A stretch of DNA of 64,000 nucleotides, from positions 54,335 to 118,334 of the forward strand of contig JABIAY010000049.1 in assembly GCA_018653085.1 (NCBI GenBank), in the 5' to 3' direction. Position numbers and translations under genes: made by a program. Position 1 is the stretch's first letter; the number at the start of each line of letters is the position of its first letter. The notes beneath the pieces were generated by a model. That model worked only from the letters and a program-made list of their open reading frames with translations. It was not told the origin of the DNA and did not search any database. Origin of the DNA: Nitrospina sp. (GTDB lineage Bacteria; Nitrospinota; Nitrospinia; Nitrospinales; VA-1). Shown here piece by piece: positions 1-7,231 of the stretch.

Positions 1-141
1 TTTATATATCTGGTTTTCCAATGTACTGAGAAAACGTTTTTCTTCCTGGGTAAATCCGTCAAAGAAAGAAAGTTGGTCGATCAGTTCAAAGGCTTGTTCT
101 TCGTCCATATTGGTGCCTGTGGGTGAAAGGTCAGGCTCCAT
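1..141 (-). CDS. Partial protein, possible cyclic-nucleotide-binding (Crp-like) domain
   Basis: Only the first 47 codons lie in the window; the gene runs off the left edge. The start is read as ATG at 141; a second in-frame ATG at 108 is also possible. After about 20 acidic residues the sequence reads LSFFDGFTQEEKRFL, which resembles the opening of cNMP-binding domains, where a hydrophobic-F-x-x-hydrophobic stretch leads into an E/D-rich helix. The family call rests on this short stretch alone. It lies 82 bp downstream of gcvPB on the same strand and may be the last gene of that operon. Confidence 0.45.
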   Translation of the reverse strand, partial: MEPDLSPTGTNMDEEQAFELIDQLSFFDGFTQEEKRFLSTLENQIYK

Positions 142-223
142 TGTATCGGAAGCCAGATGTTTAAGCAAAAGGACCGAGCGTTTGTCGTGAATTACCCGTG
201 GCGGTGCGCCACTTGTTCTATTC

Positions 224-1705
224 CTACCGGGCGTGGCCCGGCCAGCGAAGTTTTGGGTTGCGCGCGGCCTGGGCTTCATCGGGCCGTGTTACTTTGGCGA
301 GATTCGGGGAAGAGTGAAAACTCTCGGCATCTTCCTGGCCCTTTTTGGCGATGGACTGCATGGCGGCAATAAAACCATCGAGGGTTTCTTTCGATTCCGT
401 TTCGGTGGGTTCGATCATCAACGCCCCTTTAACAATCAGCGGAAAATAAACCGTTGGCGGATGAAAGCCGTGGTCGATGAGTGCCTTGGCAAAATCCATT
501 GTAGTGATGCCTTGTCCTTTGTCGTTGAAAACGCATTCGTGCAGGCTGGGTCCGTTAAAAGGCAGGTGGAATGTGTCCTTCAGCTTTGCGCGTATATAAT
601 TGGCGTTCAGCACAGCCGATTGCGCCACCTGTTTGATGCCTTCGGGTCCGAGTGTACGGATGTAGGCATAGGCGCGAAGGAGCATACCAAAATTGCCGTT
701 GAATGATTTCAGTCGGCCTACACTTTGGGGCCGATCGGCATTGAGCCGATACTTCGAGCCGGATTTCTCCACCACCGGAGCAGGCAAATAAGGTTCGAGA
801 ATGTCTTTGATGCATACGGGGCCGGCACCGGGTCCGCCGCCGCCATGCGGGGTGGAGAAAGTTTTGTGCAGGTTGATATGTAGCACGTCAATTCCCATAT
901 CCCCCATTTTTGTGATGCCCATGACGGCGTTGAGGTTGGCGCCGTCACAATAAACCAGTCCACCTTTTTTATGCACAATATCGGTGATTTTTAAAATATC
1001 TTTCTCGAACATTCCTAATGTATTGGGATTAGTCAGCATGATAGCGGCGGTATCTTCATCCATCGCCGCTTCAAGTTTTGCGACATCGATCAGCCCTTCT
1101 GCGTTGGACGGGAGCTGGACGGACTTGTAGCCGCACAATGTAGCGCTGGCCGGATTGGTGCCGTGCGCGGAGTCCGGTAGGAGCACTTTTTTGCGCGGAT
1201 TGCCCTTGGCATCGTGATAGGCCTTGATCATCAGCATGCCGGCAAACTCTCCTTGTGCCCCGGCGGCCGGTTGCAGGCTGACGTGATCCATGCCGCTGAT
1301 GGTTTTCAGGCATTCCTGCAATTCAAACAGCAACTGCAGGCTTCCCTGCGAGTCAGCGTCTGGTGTCATGGGGTGATGTTGGGCGAAGCCGGGTAGCCTT
1401 GCCATCGTTTCATTGATTTTCGGATTGTATTTCATGGTGCAGGATCCCAATGGATAAAAATTGGTGTCGATGCTGAAGTTCCATTGTGAAAGCCGGGTGA
1501 AATGCCGCACCACATCAAGTTCTGTCAGTTCGGGAAGTCCATCAATCGTGTCGCGGATTTCTCCAGGCGGCAACAGGGTCTCAATTTCTACATCGGGCAC
1601 ATCGCAGGAAGGCAGGGAATAGGCTTTTCTGCCAGGCGAGCCCACTTCAAAAATGATGGGTTCGTCTGAGATCAATCCAGAGATTCCCGGTGTGTGTTCA
1701 GTCAT
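224..1705 (-). CDS. gcvPB: Glycine dehydrogenase (decarboxylating) subunit 2, P-protein
   Basis: This is the C-terminal half of the two-subunit P-protein of the glycine cleavage system. It decarboxylates glycine on pyridoxal phosphate and passes the aminomethyl group to the lipoyl H-protein. The 493 residues match the usual length of GcvPB. The PLP-binding lysine is K281 in NLHKTFSTPHGGGGPG, and the family stretch FYPLGSCTMKYNPK is at about 83-96. The start overlaps the stop of the upstream glycosyltransferase by 4 bp, so the two are translationally coupled. gcvPA, gcvH and gcvT are not in the window and would be expected elsewhere. Identification is secure. Confidence 0.96.
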   Translation of the reverse strand: MTEHTPGISGLISDEPIIFEVGSPGRKAYSLPSCDVPDVEIETLLPPGEIRDTIDGLPELTELDVVRHFTRLSQWNFSIDTNFYPLGSCTMKYNPKINETMARLPGFAQHHPMTPDADSQGSLQLLFELQECLKTISGMDHVSLQPAAGAQGEFAGMLMIKAYHDAKGNPRKKVLLPDSAHGTNPASATLCGYKSVQLPSNAEGLIDVAKLEAAMDEDTAAIMLTNPNTLGMFEKDILKITDIVHKKGGLVYCDGANLNAVMGITKMGDMGIDVLHINLHKTFSTPHGGGGPGAGPVCIKDILEPYLPAPVVEKSGSKYRLNADRPQSVGRLKSFNGNFGMLLRAYAYIRTLGPEGIKQVAQSAVLNANYIRAKLKDTFHLPFNGPSLHECVFNDKGQGITTMDFAKALIDHGFHPPTVYFPLIVKGALMIEPTETESKETLDGFIAAMQSIAKKGQEDAESFHSSPNLAKVTRPDEAQAARNPKLRWPGHAR

Positions 1706-2763
1706 GATTTGTCCTTTAATATTTTAAACAGGATGTTGAGCACTGTGTCGGGTGACAGGGAGTCTTTGTCCCTTTCTTCCAGGACCACACTGTTGCGATG
1801 CATGGGTCCCCAGCGTTTGATTTCTCCATGTTTGAAGATCACGCAAACCGGTTTATCGACTGCCGAGGCAAGGTGCATGATGCCAGTGTGGTTGCAAAGT
1901 AGAACATCGCATTCCTGTATCAAAAGCGCAAGCTCTTTTGCGCTGAGCAGGGGGAGGAGTTTTGGCGGAGGTTGCATGCTGGCGATGGCGGTTTTAAGTT
2001 CGGCTTCTTCTCCCGGTCCGTTGACCAGCCAGACCTGTGCCTTGTTCGACTCCAGCAGGTGTTCAATCACCGTCTGAAATTTCTCCCACCGCCATCCCCA
2101 TTTTGCGATACGGGTGCCGGACTTGACCAGCACCACAGGCTTATCCTGCGCAGAGCGCATGATGTCGGCAATTTTTTGTGTTTCCGCAGGACTAAAATAA
2201 AGCCGGGGTTGACTCTGGATTTCATCAATACCCAGAGTCCGCAGAAGGTCGAGGTTGTTTTCAGTTTCGTGCTGGGGCGGGCCTTCAAGCGGTACCCGAA
2301 TATTATGGGCCCAGGCATTTTCCGGGTGGTCGTATCCAACGCGTATTTTTGCGCCGGAACAAAGGCTGAAAAAGGTGGCGGTGGCACTGAATTTTTTGTT
2401 GAGTGTCAGCGTCAGGTCAAACTGTTCGTCTCTCAGTTGGCGAAAGGCATTTAAAGGTTGTTTGCCATCGAAAGCAAACACCCGGCTTATGTTTGGGTTG
2501 TCTGCCATGAGCCCTGCCTGGCCCTTGTCCACCAGGACGCTGATATGCAAATGCGGGAAGTTTTTTTTAAGAGTTTCATAAACCGGGGTGGAGAGTACCA
2601 CATCACCCAGCCGGTCGGGGCGTATGACCAAGACCGTTTGGATGTCGGTAAAATCCAGAGGCAAGCCGGGTGGGTTCGGGGCCTTTCCTGCGCACACGCC
2701 CACCAGCTTCCATAATACTTGCTTGGCTTTTTTTTCTATGCTGTGCAGGACTGGGTTCGCCAT
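1702..2763 (-). CDS. Glycosyltransferase family 9 (ADP-heptose:LPS heptosyltransferase-like)
   Basis: The 353-residue protein has the two Rossmann-like domains of GT9. The N-terminal stretch VIRPDRLGDVVLSTPV and the C-terminal donor-site region around LLCNHTGIMHLASAVDKP are both typical. Such enzymes add heptose or related sugars to the lipopolysaccharide inner core at the inner face of the cytoplasmic membrane. A second GT9 gene lies just upstream (2972-4021) with a Trm112-like gene between them, so this is a small LPS-core operon running into gcvPB. The exact sugar transferred cannot be read from sequence. Confidence 0.88.
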   Translation of the reverse strand: MANPVLHSIEKKAKQVLWKLVGVCAGKAPNPPGLPLDFTDIQTVLVIRPDRLGDVVLSTPVYETLKKNFPHLHISVLVDKGQAGLMADNPNISRVFAFDGKQPLNAFRQLRDEQFDLTLTLNKKFSATATFFSLCSGAKIRVGYDHPENAWAHNIRVPLEGPPQHETENNLDLLRTLGIDEIQSQPRLYFSPAETQKIADIMRSAQDKPVVLVKSGTRIAKWGWRWEKFQTVIEHLLESNKAQVWLVNGPGEEAELKTAIASMQPPPKLLPLLSAKELALLIQECDVLLCNHTGIMHLASAVDKPVCVIFKHGEIKRWGPMHRNSVVLEERDKDSLSPDTVLNILFKILKDKS

Positions 2764-2793
2764 GAATTGAGTGCAGGTCTGGAGAAGTTGGGA

Positions 2794-2961
2794 CTACAAA
2801 GGCAGGGCTTCCTCAATGAGCATGATGGGGATGTCCTCTTTTATCGGGAATTTCAAAGCGCAGGGTTTGCAGACCAGTCCGTCTTCGTTTTCACTCAGTC
2901 CAAGGTCTCCCTTGCATTTGGGGCAGACCAGAATTTCCAGCAGTTCTTTATCGATTCCCAT
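2794..2961 (-). CDS. Trm112-family small zinc-binding protein
   Basis: This 55-codon gene sits between the two GT9 genes. Translation from ATG at 2961 starts MGIDKELLEILVCPKCKG and contains two CxxC pairs, CPKC at 13-16 and CKPC at 31-34, followed by the I-P-I-M-L stretch that closes Trm112/YcaR domains. In eukaryotes and archaea Trm112 activates methyltransferases. In bacteria the small stand-alone versions have no settled role and often sit near lipid A or LPS genes, as here. The start is 10 bp from the end of the upstream heptosyltransferase gene. Length and motifs make the family call firm. Confidence 0.85.
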   Translation of the reverse strand: MGIDKELLEILVCPKCKGDLGLSENEDGLVCKPCALKFPIKEDIPIMLIEEALPL

Positions 2962-2971
2962 AAACTTTCTC

Positions 2972-4021
2972 CTAAACAGGTTGATTCTTCTTTACGGCCT
3001 GAAATACTTCATCCACGGTAACTTGTTGCATGCATTCTTTGGTTCCCAGCGGACAGGTTTTTTTCCAGCAAAAACTGCATGCGAGTACTTTGTAGACGGC
3101 TTCGTGATTCACACCATAGGCTCCGTTACGCGTAGGATCTGTGGGACCAAAAATGGAAACCGTGGGAATGCCCAACGCGGCAACCAGATGAAGCGGGCCC
3201 GAATCACAGCTTACCAGCAGTGCCATCCGTTTGTACAGGGCAATAGATTCCAGGATGGAAGTGGGCGGAGCGATCCAGTTTTTTTGTTTCATATGGGCCG
3301 AGATTTGTTGGGCTTTTAATTCTTCTCCCGGTCCCCATGTCAGTAATATCGAGGCTCCCAATTCTTCAGAAACGCGGTCGGCCAATTCGGCGAAGCGGAC
3401 CAGCTCCCATTGTTTGCTTTCGAACCCTGCGCCGGGGTTGATTCCTATAATCGGGCGGCGAGTCAGGTCCGGATTCTGGTCAAAAAAACGGGCAACTTTT
3501 TCATCCATTTCATTCGGAACCTGGAGAGGAAAAAGTTTTGCTTCTTCAACCTTGCCCAAAGCGGTTTGCAAAAGTGTGAGGGTCATGTCCACCACATGGA
3601 GCCCCTTTGTCATGTGTGGGGCTTTCCGGTTGGTGAACAGAGTGTTGATTTTTTCCTTGCAGTTTTTTCGATGGAACCCAACCCGGGTTGAGGCACCGCT
3701 CAGTCCGGCGATGACGCCACTTTTAAGCAGGCCGTGCAGGTCGAGCACAAGGTCAAAGTTTTGCCGGCGCAAGGTTTTGATGGTGTTCAGAATTTCTCCA
3801 AGCGATTTACTGTTCCAGTTTTTACGCCACACTTTGGTGCGCAGGGGAATGACCTCATCAATATCGGGGTTGCCGGCAAGGATATCCTGATAACGTTCTT
3901 CCACCATCCATGCGATGTGAGAATCGGGCAGGGACTTTCTGATCGTGGCGGCAATGGGAAGGGTGTGAACCACATCTCCCAAAGCACTGAACTTAAGGAT
4001 TAGTATTTTGGGCGCATTCAT
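2972..4021 (-). CDS. Lipopolysaccharide heptosyltransferase-like protein (GT9)
   Basis: A 349-residue GT9 enzyme, likely adding heptose during LPS core synthesis. The N-terminus KILILKFSALGDVVHTLPIA is the classic WaaC/WaaF opening. The C-terminal SCDSGPLHLVAALGIPTVSIFGPTDP is the nucleotide-heptose binding region. It is more canonical than its paralogue at 1702-2763, so it may be the WaaC- or WaaF-type transferase and the other a later one. It ends 10 bp before the Trm112-like gene and starts 4 bp after the PAP2 gene ends, consistent with one minus-strand operon. Confidence 0.92.
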   Translation of the reverse strand: MNAPKILILKFSALGDVVHTLPIAATIRKSLPDSHIAWMVEERYQDILAGNPDIDEVIPLRTKVWRKNWNSKSLGEILNTIKTLRRQNFDLVLDLHGLLKSGVIAGLSGASTRVGFHRKNCKEKINTLFTNRKAPHMTKGLHVVDMTLTLLQTALGKVEEAKLFPLQVPNEMDEKVARFFDQNPDLTRRPIIGINPGAGFESKQWELVRFAELADRVSEELGASILLTWGPGEELKAQQISAHMKQKNWIAPPTSILESIALYKRMALLVSCDSGPLHLVAALGIPTVSIFGPTDPTRNGAYGVNHEAVYKVLACSFCWKKTCPLGTKECMQQVTVDEVFQAVKKNQPV

Positions 4022-4025
4022 GGGG

Positions 4026-4610
4026 TTATGGGCAAGGTTTGATGAACCTTAAAATCCGGGTATAGATGTGACGGTAACACAGGTAACCTATCAAACTGCC
4101 GTAGAGGGCTCCGCCCAGAATATCGGACGGGTAGTGTACCTTGAGGTACACCCTTGAATAGCCGACCAGCAGGGCCACGGCGAAAGCCAGCAAAGTGGTA
4201 TTACGAAAACAAAGGCTTATAAGAGTTGCGGCGGCAAAAGTATTGCTGGCATGGTTTGAGGGAAAAGAAAAACTGTTTGAACATCTTAGAATCATTTCCA
4301 AGTTTGGCAACACATGACAGGGCCGGGGCCGGGCGATCCCTTCTTTAAGAATATAATGGCTACTGGCATCATTAAGGGCGATGGTTGCGGCCAGGGTCAG
4401 AAGAAAAACCAAACCATTCAGCCTGTATGTAATAAGGATAGCTACTGCACATGCGATGCCCAAATGGTAGAAGTTATGCTTCATGGTCATAAACACCATG
4501 AAGGACTCCATTATTGGGGATTGAAAATGCTGGTTGATCCAGTAGAATAGCGAAACGTCGAGATCGTAAAAGATGGGCGGTTCCTTTTTGCGGGGTTGTT
4601 GTCGATACAT
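4026..4610 (-). CDS. PAP2-family membrane phosphatase
   Basis: A polytopic phosphatase of the type 2 phosphatidic acid phosphatase family. The three signature motifs are visible in order: KEGIARPRP, PSNHASN and SRVYLKVHYPSD. Substrates in this family include undecaprenyl pyrophosphate, phosphatidylglycerol phosphate and the lipid A 1-phosphate; the LPS genes downstream favour an envelope lipid. I take ATG 4610 as the start, giving 194 residues. A TTG at 4643 with an AGGA about 10 bp upstream is a real alternative that adds 11 residues. About five to six hydrophobic segments are present. Confidence 0.88.
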   Translation of the reverse strand: MYRQQPRKKEPPIFYDLDVSLFYWINQHFQSPIMESFMVFMTMKHNFYHLGIACAVAILITYRLNGLVFLLTLAATIALNDASSHYILKEGIARPRPCHVLPNLEMILRCSNSFSFPSNHASNTFAAATLISLCFRNTTLLAFAVALLVGYSRVYLKVHYPSDILGGALYGSLIGYLCYRHIYTRILRFIKPCP

Positions 4611-4695
4611 CTGAATTTTATGGAGTTTGGTGGTTCGAGTCAAACGATTTTATTCCTTTGGCTGGAGAGCTTTGCATAAGTCAACAAGCATAAAG

Positions 4696-4810
4696 TCGAG
4701 ATGCTTCGACAAGCTCAGCATAACAAATGAAATCCCACAGGGTCGTCGTCGCGAGCCGCAAAGCGGCGTGGCGATCCAGAGTTTCGCTGGATTGCTTCGC
4801 TTCGCTCGCA
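4696..4810. repeat. Two adjoining dispersed intergenic repeats with an imperfect hairpin
   Basis: The first unit (about 4696-4725) reads on the minus strand as GTTATGCTGAGCTTGTCGA, and the second (about 4751-4810) as TTGCGAGCGAAGCGAAGC. Both are word-for-word the kind of short intergenic repeats scattered through many environmental genomes, where spurious translations containing SLRAKRSNP and MLSLSKH are often predicted. The second folds as an imperfect inverted repeat with GCGAGC at 4751-4756 facing GCTCGC at 4804-4809. They separate the minus-strand envelope operon from the divergent plus-strand operon. Function is unknown. Confidence 0.7.
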
Positions 4811-4878
4811 AAGACGGGTTATGTAAAGGCCTCCTTTGGCAGGAGAGACAGATCGCAACGACTTGGTAAGCCGAGAAA

Positions 4879-5562
4879 ATGACTAAATCTTGTGACAATG
4901 CGGTGATTCTGTTTGCCCGGGACCCGGTTTTGGGTCAGGTGAAGACCCGGCTGTCGCCTTTTTTGGATAACGAAACCATTCTTGCGCTTTATACCTGCTT
5001 TCTCCACGACAGCCTCGACAAGATTCGGCAAGTGGAAAACGCTGACCTGTTTGTGGGAGTCACCCCCTCGAACCAGTCCGGATTTTTTACCGGAATACAG
5101 GGTTCTGATATCCGCCTTTTTGTTCAGGAGGGAAAGGATTTGGGGGATAAAATGCGCCAGGCTATTCAGGACCGGTTTGCGGACGGATATGAAAAGGCAG
5201 TCATCATTGGTTCAGACAGCCCATCGCTCCCGGTTTCCTATATTAAGCGAGCTCTGGGTTCCGATAAAGACCTGGTTCTGGGGCCGAGCACCGATGGGGG
5301 CTATTACCTGATCGGAATGCGGGGAAAAGTGGTCGAGGTTTTTGATGGTGTGAGTTGGGGAACACAGAAAGTCTTGCGGGAAACATGCGCGCACCTGGAA
5401 CAAGATGAGGCGGAACTGGAGCTTTTGCCAGTCTGGTATGATATCGATGGCCCGGAGGATTTAAAATTTTTTCAAACCCATTTACAACTCATTGAACAGG
5501 CCGGACTCGGAAAAGCCGGTGAAACAGGAAAATTTCTCGATAAAATTTCCTTATCAGGTTGA
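4879..5562 (+). CDS. TIGR04282-family glycosyltransferase-like protein (DUF2064)
   Basis: The 227-residue protein has the nucleotidyl/glycosyltransferase A fold of the DUF2064/TIGR04282 family. Visible marks are FARDPVLGQVKTRLSP near the N-terminus, IIGSDSPSLP in the middle and GPSTDGGYYLIGM after it. Members occur in arsenosugar biosynthesis clusters, but many are stand-alone with unknown substrates, and no arsenic genes are nearby. It ends 10 bp before the hisD start at 5573 and is probably co-transcribed with it. Family assignment is firm, biochemical role is not. Confidence 0.85.
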   Translation: MTKSCDNAVILFARDPVLGQVKTRLSPFLDNETILALYTCFLHDSLDKIRQVENADLFVGVTPSNQSGFFTGIQGSDIRLFVQEGKDLGDKMRQAIQDRFADGYEKAVIIGSDSPSLPVSYIKRALGSDKDLVLGPSTDGGYYLIGMRGKVVEVFDGVSWGTQKVLRETCAHLEQDEAELELLPVWYDIDGPEDLKFFQTHLQLIEQAGLGKAGETGKFLDKISLSG

Positions 5563-5572
5563 ACGGAACATT

Positions 5573-6874
5573 ATGAAACTTTGCAAATTTACAGATTCGG
5601 ATTATCAAGCGGTGATCGAGGCGTTGGAAAACCGTTCCAACATGGATTTGTTTACCCACGATGAAACCGTCCGCAAGATATTGCAGGACGTGCAGGAAAG
5701 AGGGGATGCCGCCTTGCTGGAGTACACGTGCCGCTTTGACCGTTATGATCTTTCTTTGGAGCAGATGCGGGTCACGCCGGATGAGATTCAGCTGGCCTAT
5801 GAGGGTGTGAGCGAAAAAGAACTCGCGGCACTGAAGGAAGCGGAAGAACGGATTCGCCGTTTTCACGAACGCCAAAAGCAGGAATCCTGGTCTTATGAGG
5901 AAGAGGGCATCACTTTGGGCCAGATGGTGAGGCCGCTTGCTACTGCGGGAATTTATGTTCCGGGCGGGAAGGCCTCTTATCCTTCTTCGGTGCTGATGAA
6001 TGCGGTTCCGGCAAAAGTGGCGGGGGTGGAACGCGTGGTCATGTGTTCGCCGTTTCCTGATGGGCAAACCCGTCCGCATGTTCTGGTTGCGGCGGATATT
6101 GCAGGGGTCACGGAGATTTATAAGGTAGGGGGCGCGCAGGCTGTCGGGGCTATGGCCTTTGGTACTGCCACCGTTCCTCGAGTGGACAAGATAGTCGGTC
6201 CCGGCAACATTTATGTGGCACTGGCCAAACGCCTCGTGTTTGGCATTGTGGACATCGACATGATAGCGGGTCCCAGTGAAATCCTGATTGTTGCCGATCA
6301 CAGCGCCAACCCGGCCTATGTGGCGGCAGACCTGCTGTCGCAAGCCGAGCATGATGAAGAAGCAGTGCCGATTCTGGTGACTCCGGAGGAAGGGCTGGCT
6401 AAGGACGTGATGAGCGAGTTGGAAAGACAGAAAAACACATTGAGACGCCAGTCTATTATGGAAGCTTCTTTGAACTCCCAGTGCCGACTGCTGGTGACAG
6501 AGTCCCTTGAGGCGGCGGTGGAGTTGGCCAATCGGCTGGCACCTGAACATTTGGAGTTGGCACTGGAAGACCCCGAATATTGGGCTGAAAAGATTCAGAA
6601 CGCAGGGGCAGTATTCCTGGGGCATTACACGCCGGAAGCGGTTGGGGACTACCTCGCTGGACCTAACCATGTACTACCCACCAGTGGCACAGCCCGGTTT
6701 TCATCCCCGTTAGGGGTGTATGATTTTATCAAACGGACCAGCCTGATTTCTTATTCCCAGGCCGCTATGGAAAAATGTAGCGAAACTGTAACATTACTGG
6801 CTGAAATGGAGGATTTGGATGCCCACGCAAATGCGGTAAAACTGCGAATTGGCGGAGCAGAAAAAAAAGCTTAA
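5573..6874 (+). CDS. hisD: Histidinol dehydrogenase
   Basis: HisD catalyses the last two steps of histidine biosynthesis, oxidising L-histidinol to histidine with two NAD and a zinc ion. From ATG 5573 the protein is 433 residues, the normal size. The frame is open further upstream to 5492, but that would overlap the previous gene by 70 bp and add 27 residues without similarity. Family signatures are present: GPGNIYVALAKR, IDMIAGPSEILI, LLSQAEHDEEA with its catalytic His/Glu region, and GPNHVLPTSGTARFSSPLGV near the C-terminus. No other his gene is in the window. Confidence 0.97.
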   Translation: MKLCKFTDSDYQAVIEALENRSNMDLFTHDETVRKILQDVQERGDAALLEYTCRFDRYDLSLEQMRVTPDEIQLAYEGVSEKELAALKEAEERIRRFHERQKQESWSYEEEGITLGQMVRPLATAGIYVPGGKASYPSSVLMNAVPAKVAGVERVVMCSPFPDGQTRPHVLVAADIAGVTEIYKVGGAQAVGAMAFGTATVPRVDKIVGPGNIYVALAKRLVFGIVDIDMIAGPSEILIVADHSANPAYVAADLLSQAEHDEEAVPILVTPEEGLAKDVMSELERQKNTLRRQSIMEASLNSQCRLLVTESLEAAVELANRLAPEHLELALEDPEYWAEKIQNAGAVFLGHYTPEAVGDYLAGPNHVLPTSGTARFSSPLGVYDFIKRTSLISYSQAAMEKCSETVTLLAEMEDLDAHANAVKLRIGGAEKKA

Positions 6875-6913
6875 AAGCATTATATTTTCAGGGCTCAAAG
6901 GGTCGATTTTGAC

Positions 6914-6942
6914 TTGACACTCAGGGAAGGCTATGTTTTAAT
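6914..6942 (+). promoter_or_regulatory. Sigma-70-type promoter of the respiratory module
   Basis: TTGACA at 6914-6919 is separated by exactly 17 bp from TTTAAT at 6937-6942. This is the best housekeeping promoter match in the 357-bp gap between hisD and the bd-like oxidase gene. It would give an untranslated leader of about 280 nt. A second weaker AT-rich box, TATATA near 7158, lacks a good -35. Confidence 0.6.
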
Positions 6943-6950
6943 CACCATCA

Positions 6951-6973
6951 TTTTGGGCACTTGTGCGCCAAAA
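6951..6973. promoter_or_regulatory. Inverted repeat at the predicted transcription start, possible operator
   Basis: The left arm TTTTGGGCAC (6951-6960) faces TTGTGCGCCAAAA (6961-6973). TTTTGG pairs with CCAAAA and GCAC with GTGC, with one unpaired G. It begins about 9 bp after the -10 box, where a repressor would block initiation. As RNA it could also form a 5'-end hairpin that stabilises the transcript. No specific regulator family is recognised. Confidence 0.4.
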
Positions 6974-7231
6974 AGCTGGTTTTAAAATAGGGTCTAAAAG
7001 CCCTTAAAAATCGCGAGTTACGGGTTTTTTGTAGATTGGGCTTCACTCTGTTGAATAGGGAAAAGGCTCGTGCCGGCGGTGTCGCTGGTTATGAAAAGTT
7101 TGAGATTTTTTTTTGAGAAATTTGTCTGAGATTCAGTTCAGTTTAGAAAAGTTAGATTATATATAGGTTCCTTTTAAAGTTTCGTATTACTAGCTGCGGA
7201 TCCTGATCAGATCCACGAAGGAGGTTAAGCC

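Noticed and set aside
224..1705. Glycine riboswitch in front of gcvPB
   Set aside because: The upstream DNA is coding sequence of the glycosyltransferase gene; no leader exists.
4650..4898. 82-codon minus-strand ORF across the repeats
   Set aside because: Its translation contains SLRAKRSNP and MLSLSKH, typical of repeats wrongly called as genes.
5489..6670. 393-codon antisense ORF over hisD
   Set aside because: It mirrors the conserved hisD gene and shows no similarity or binding site of its own.
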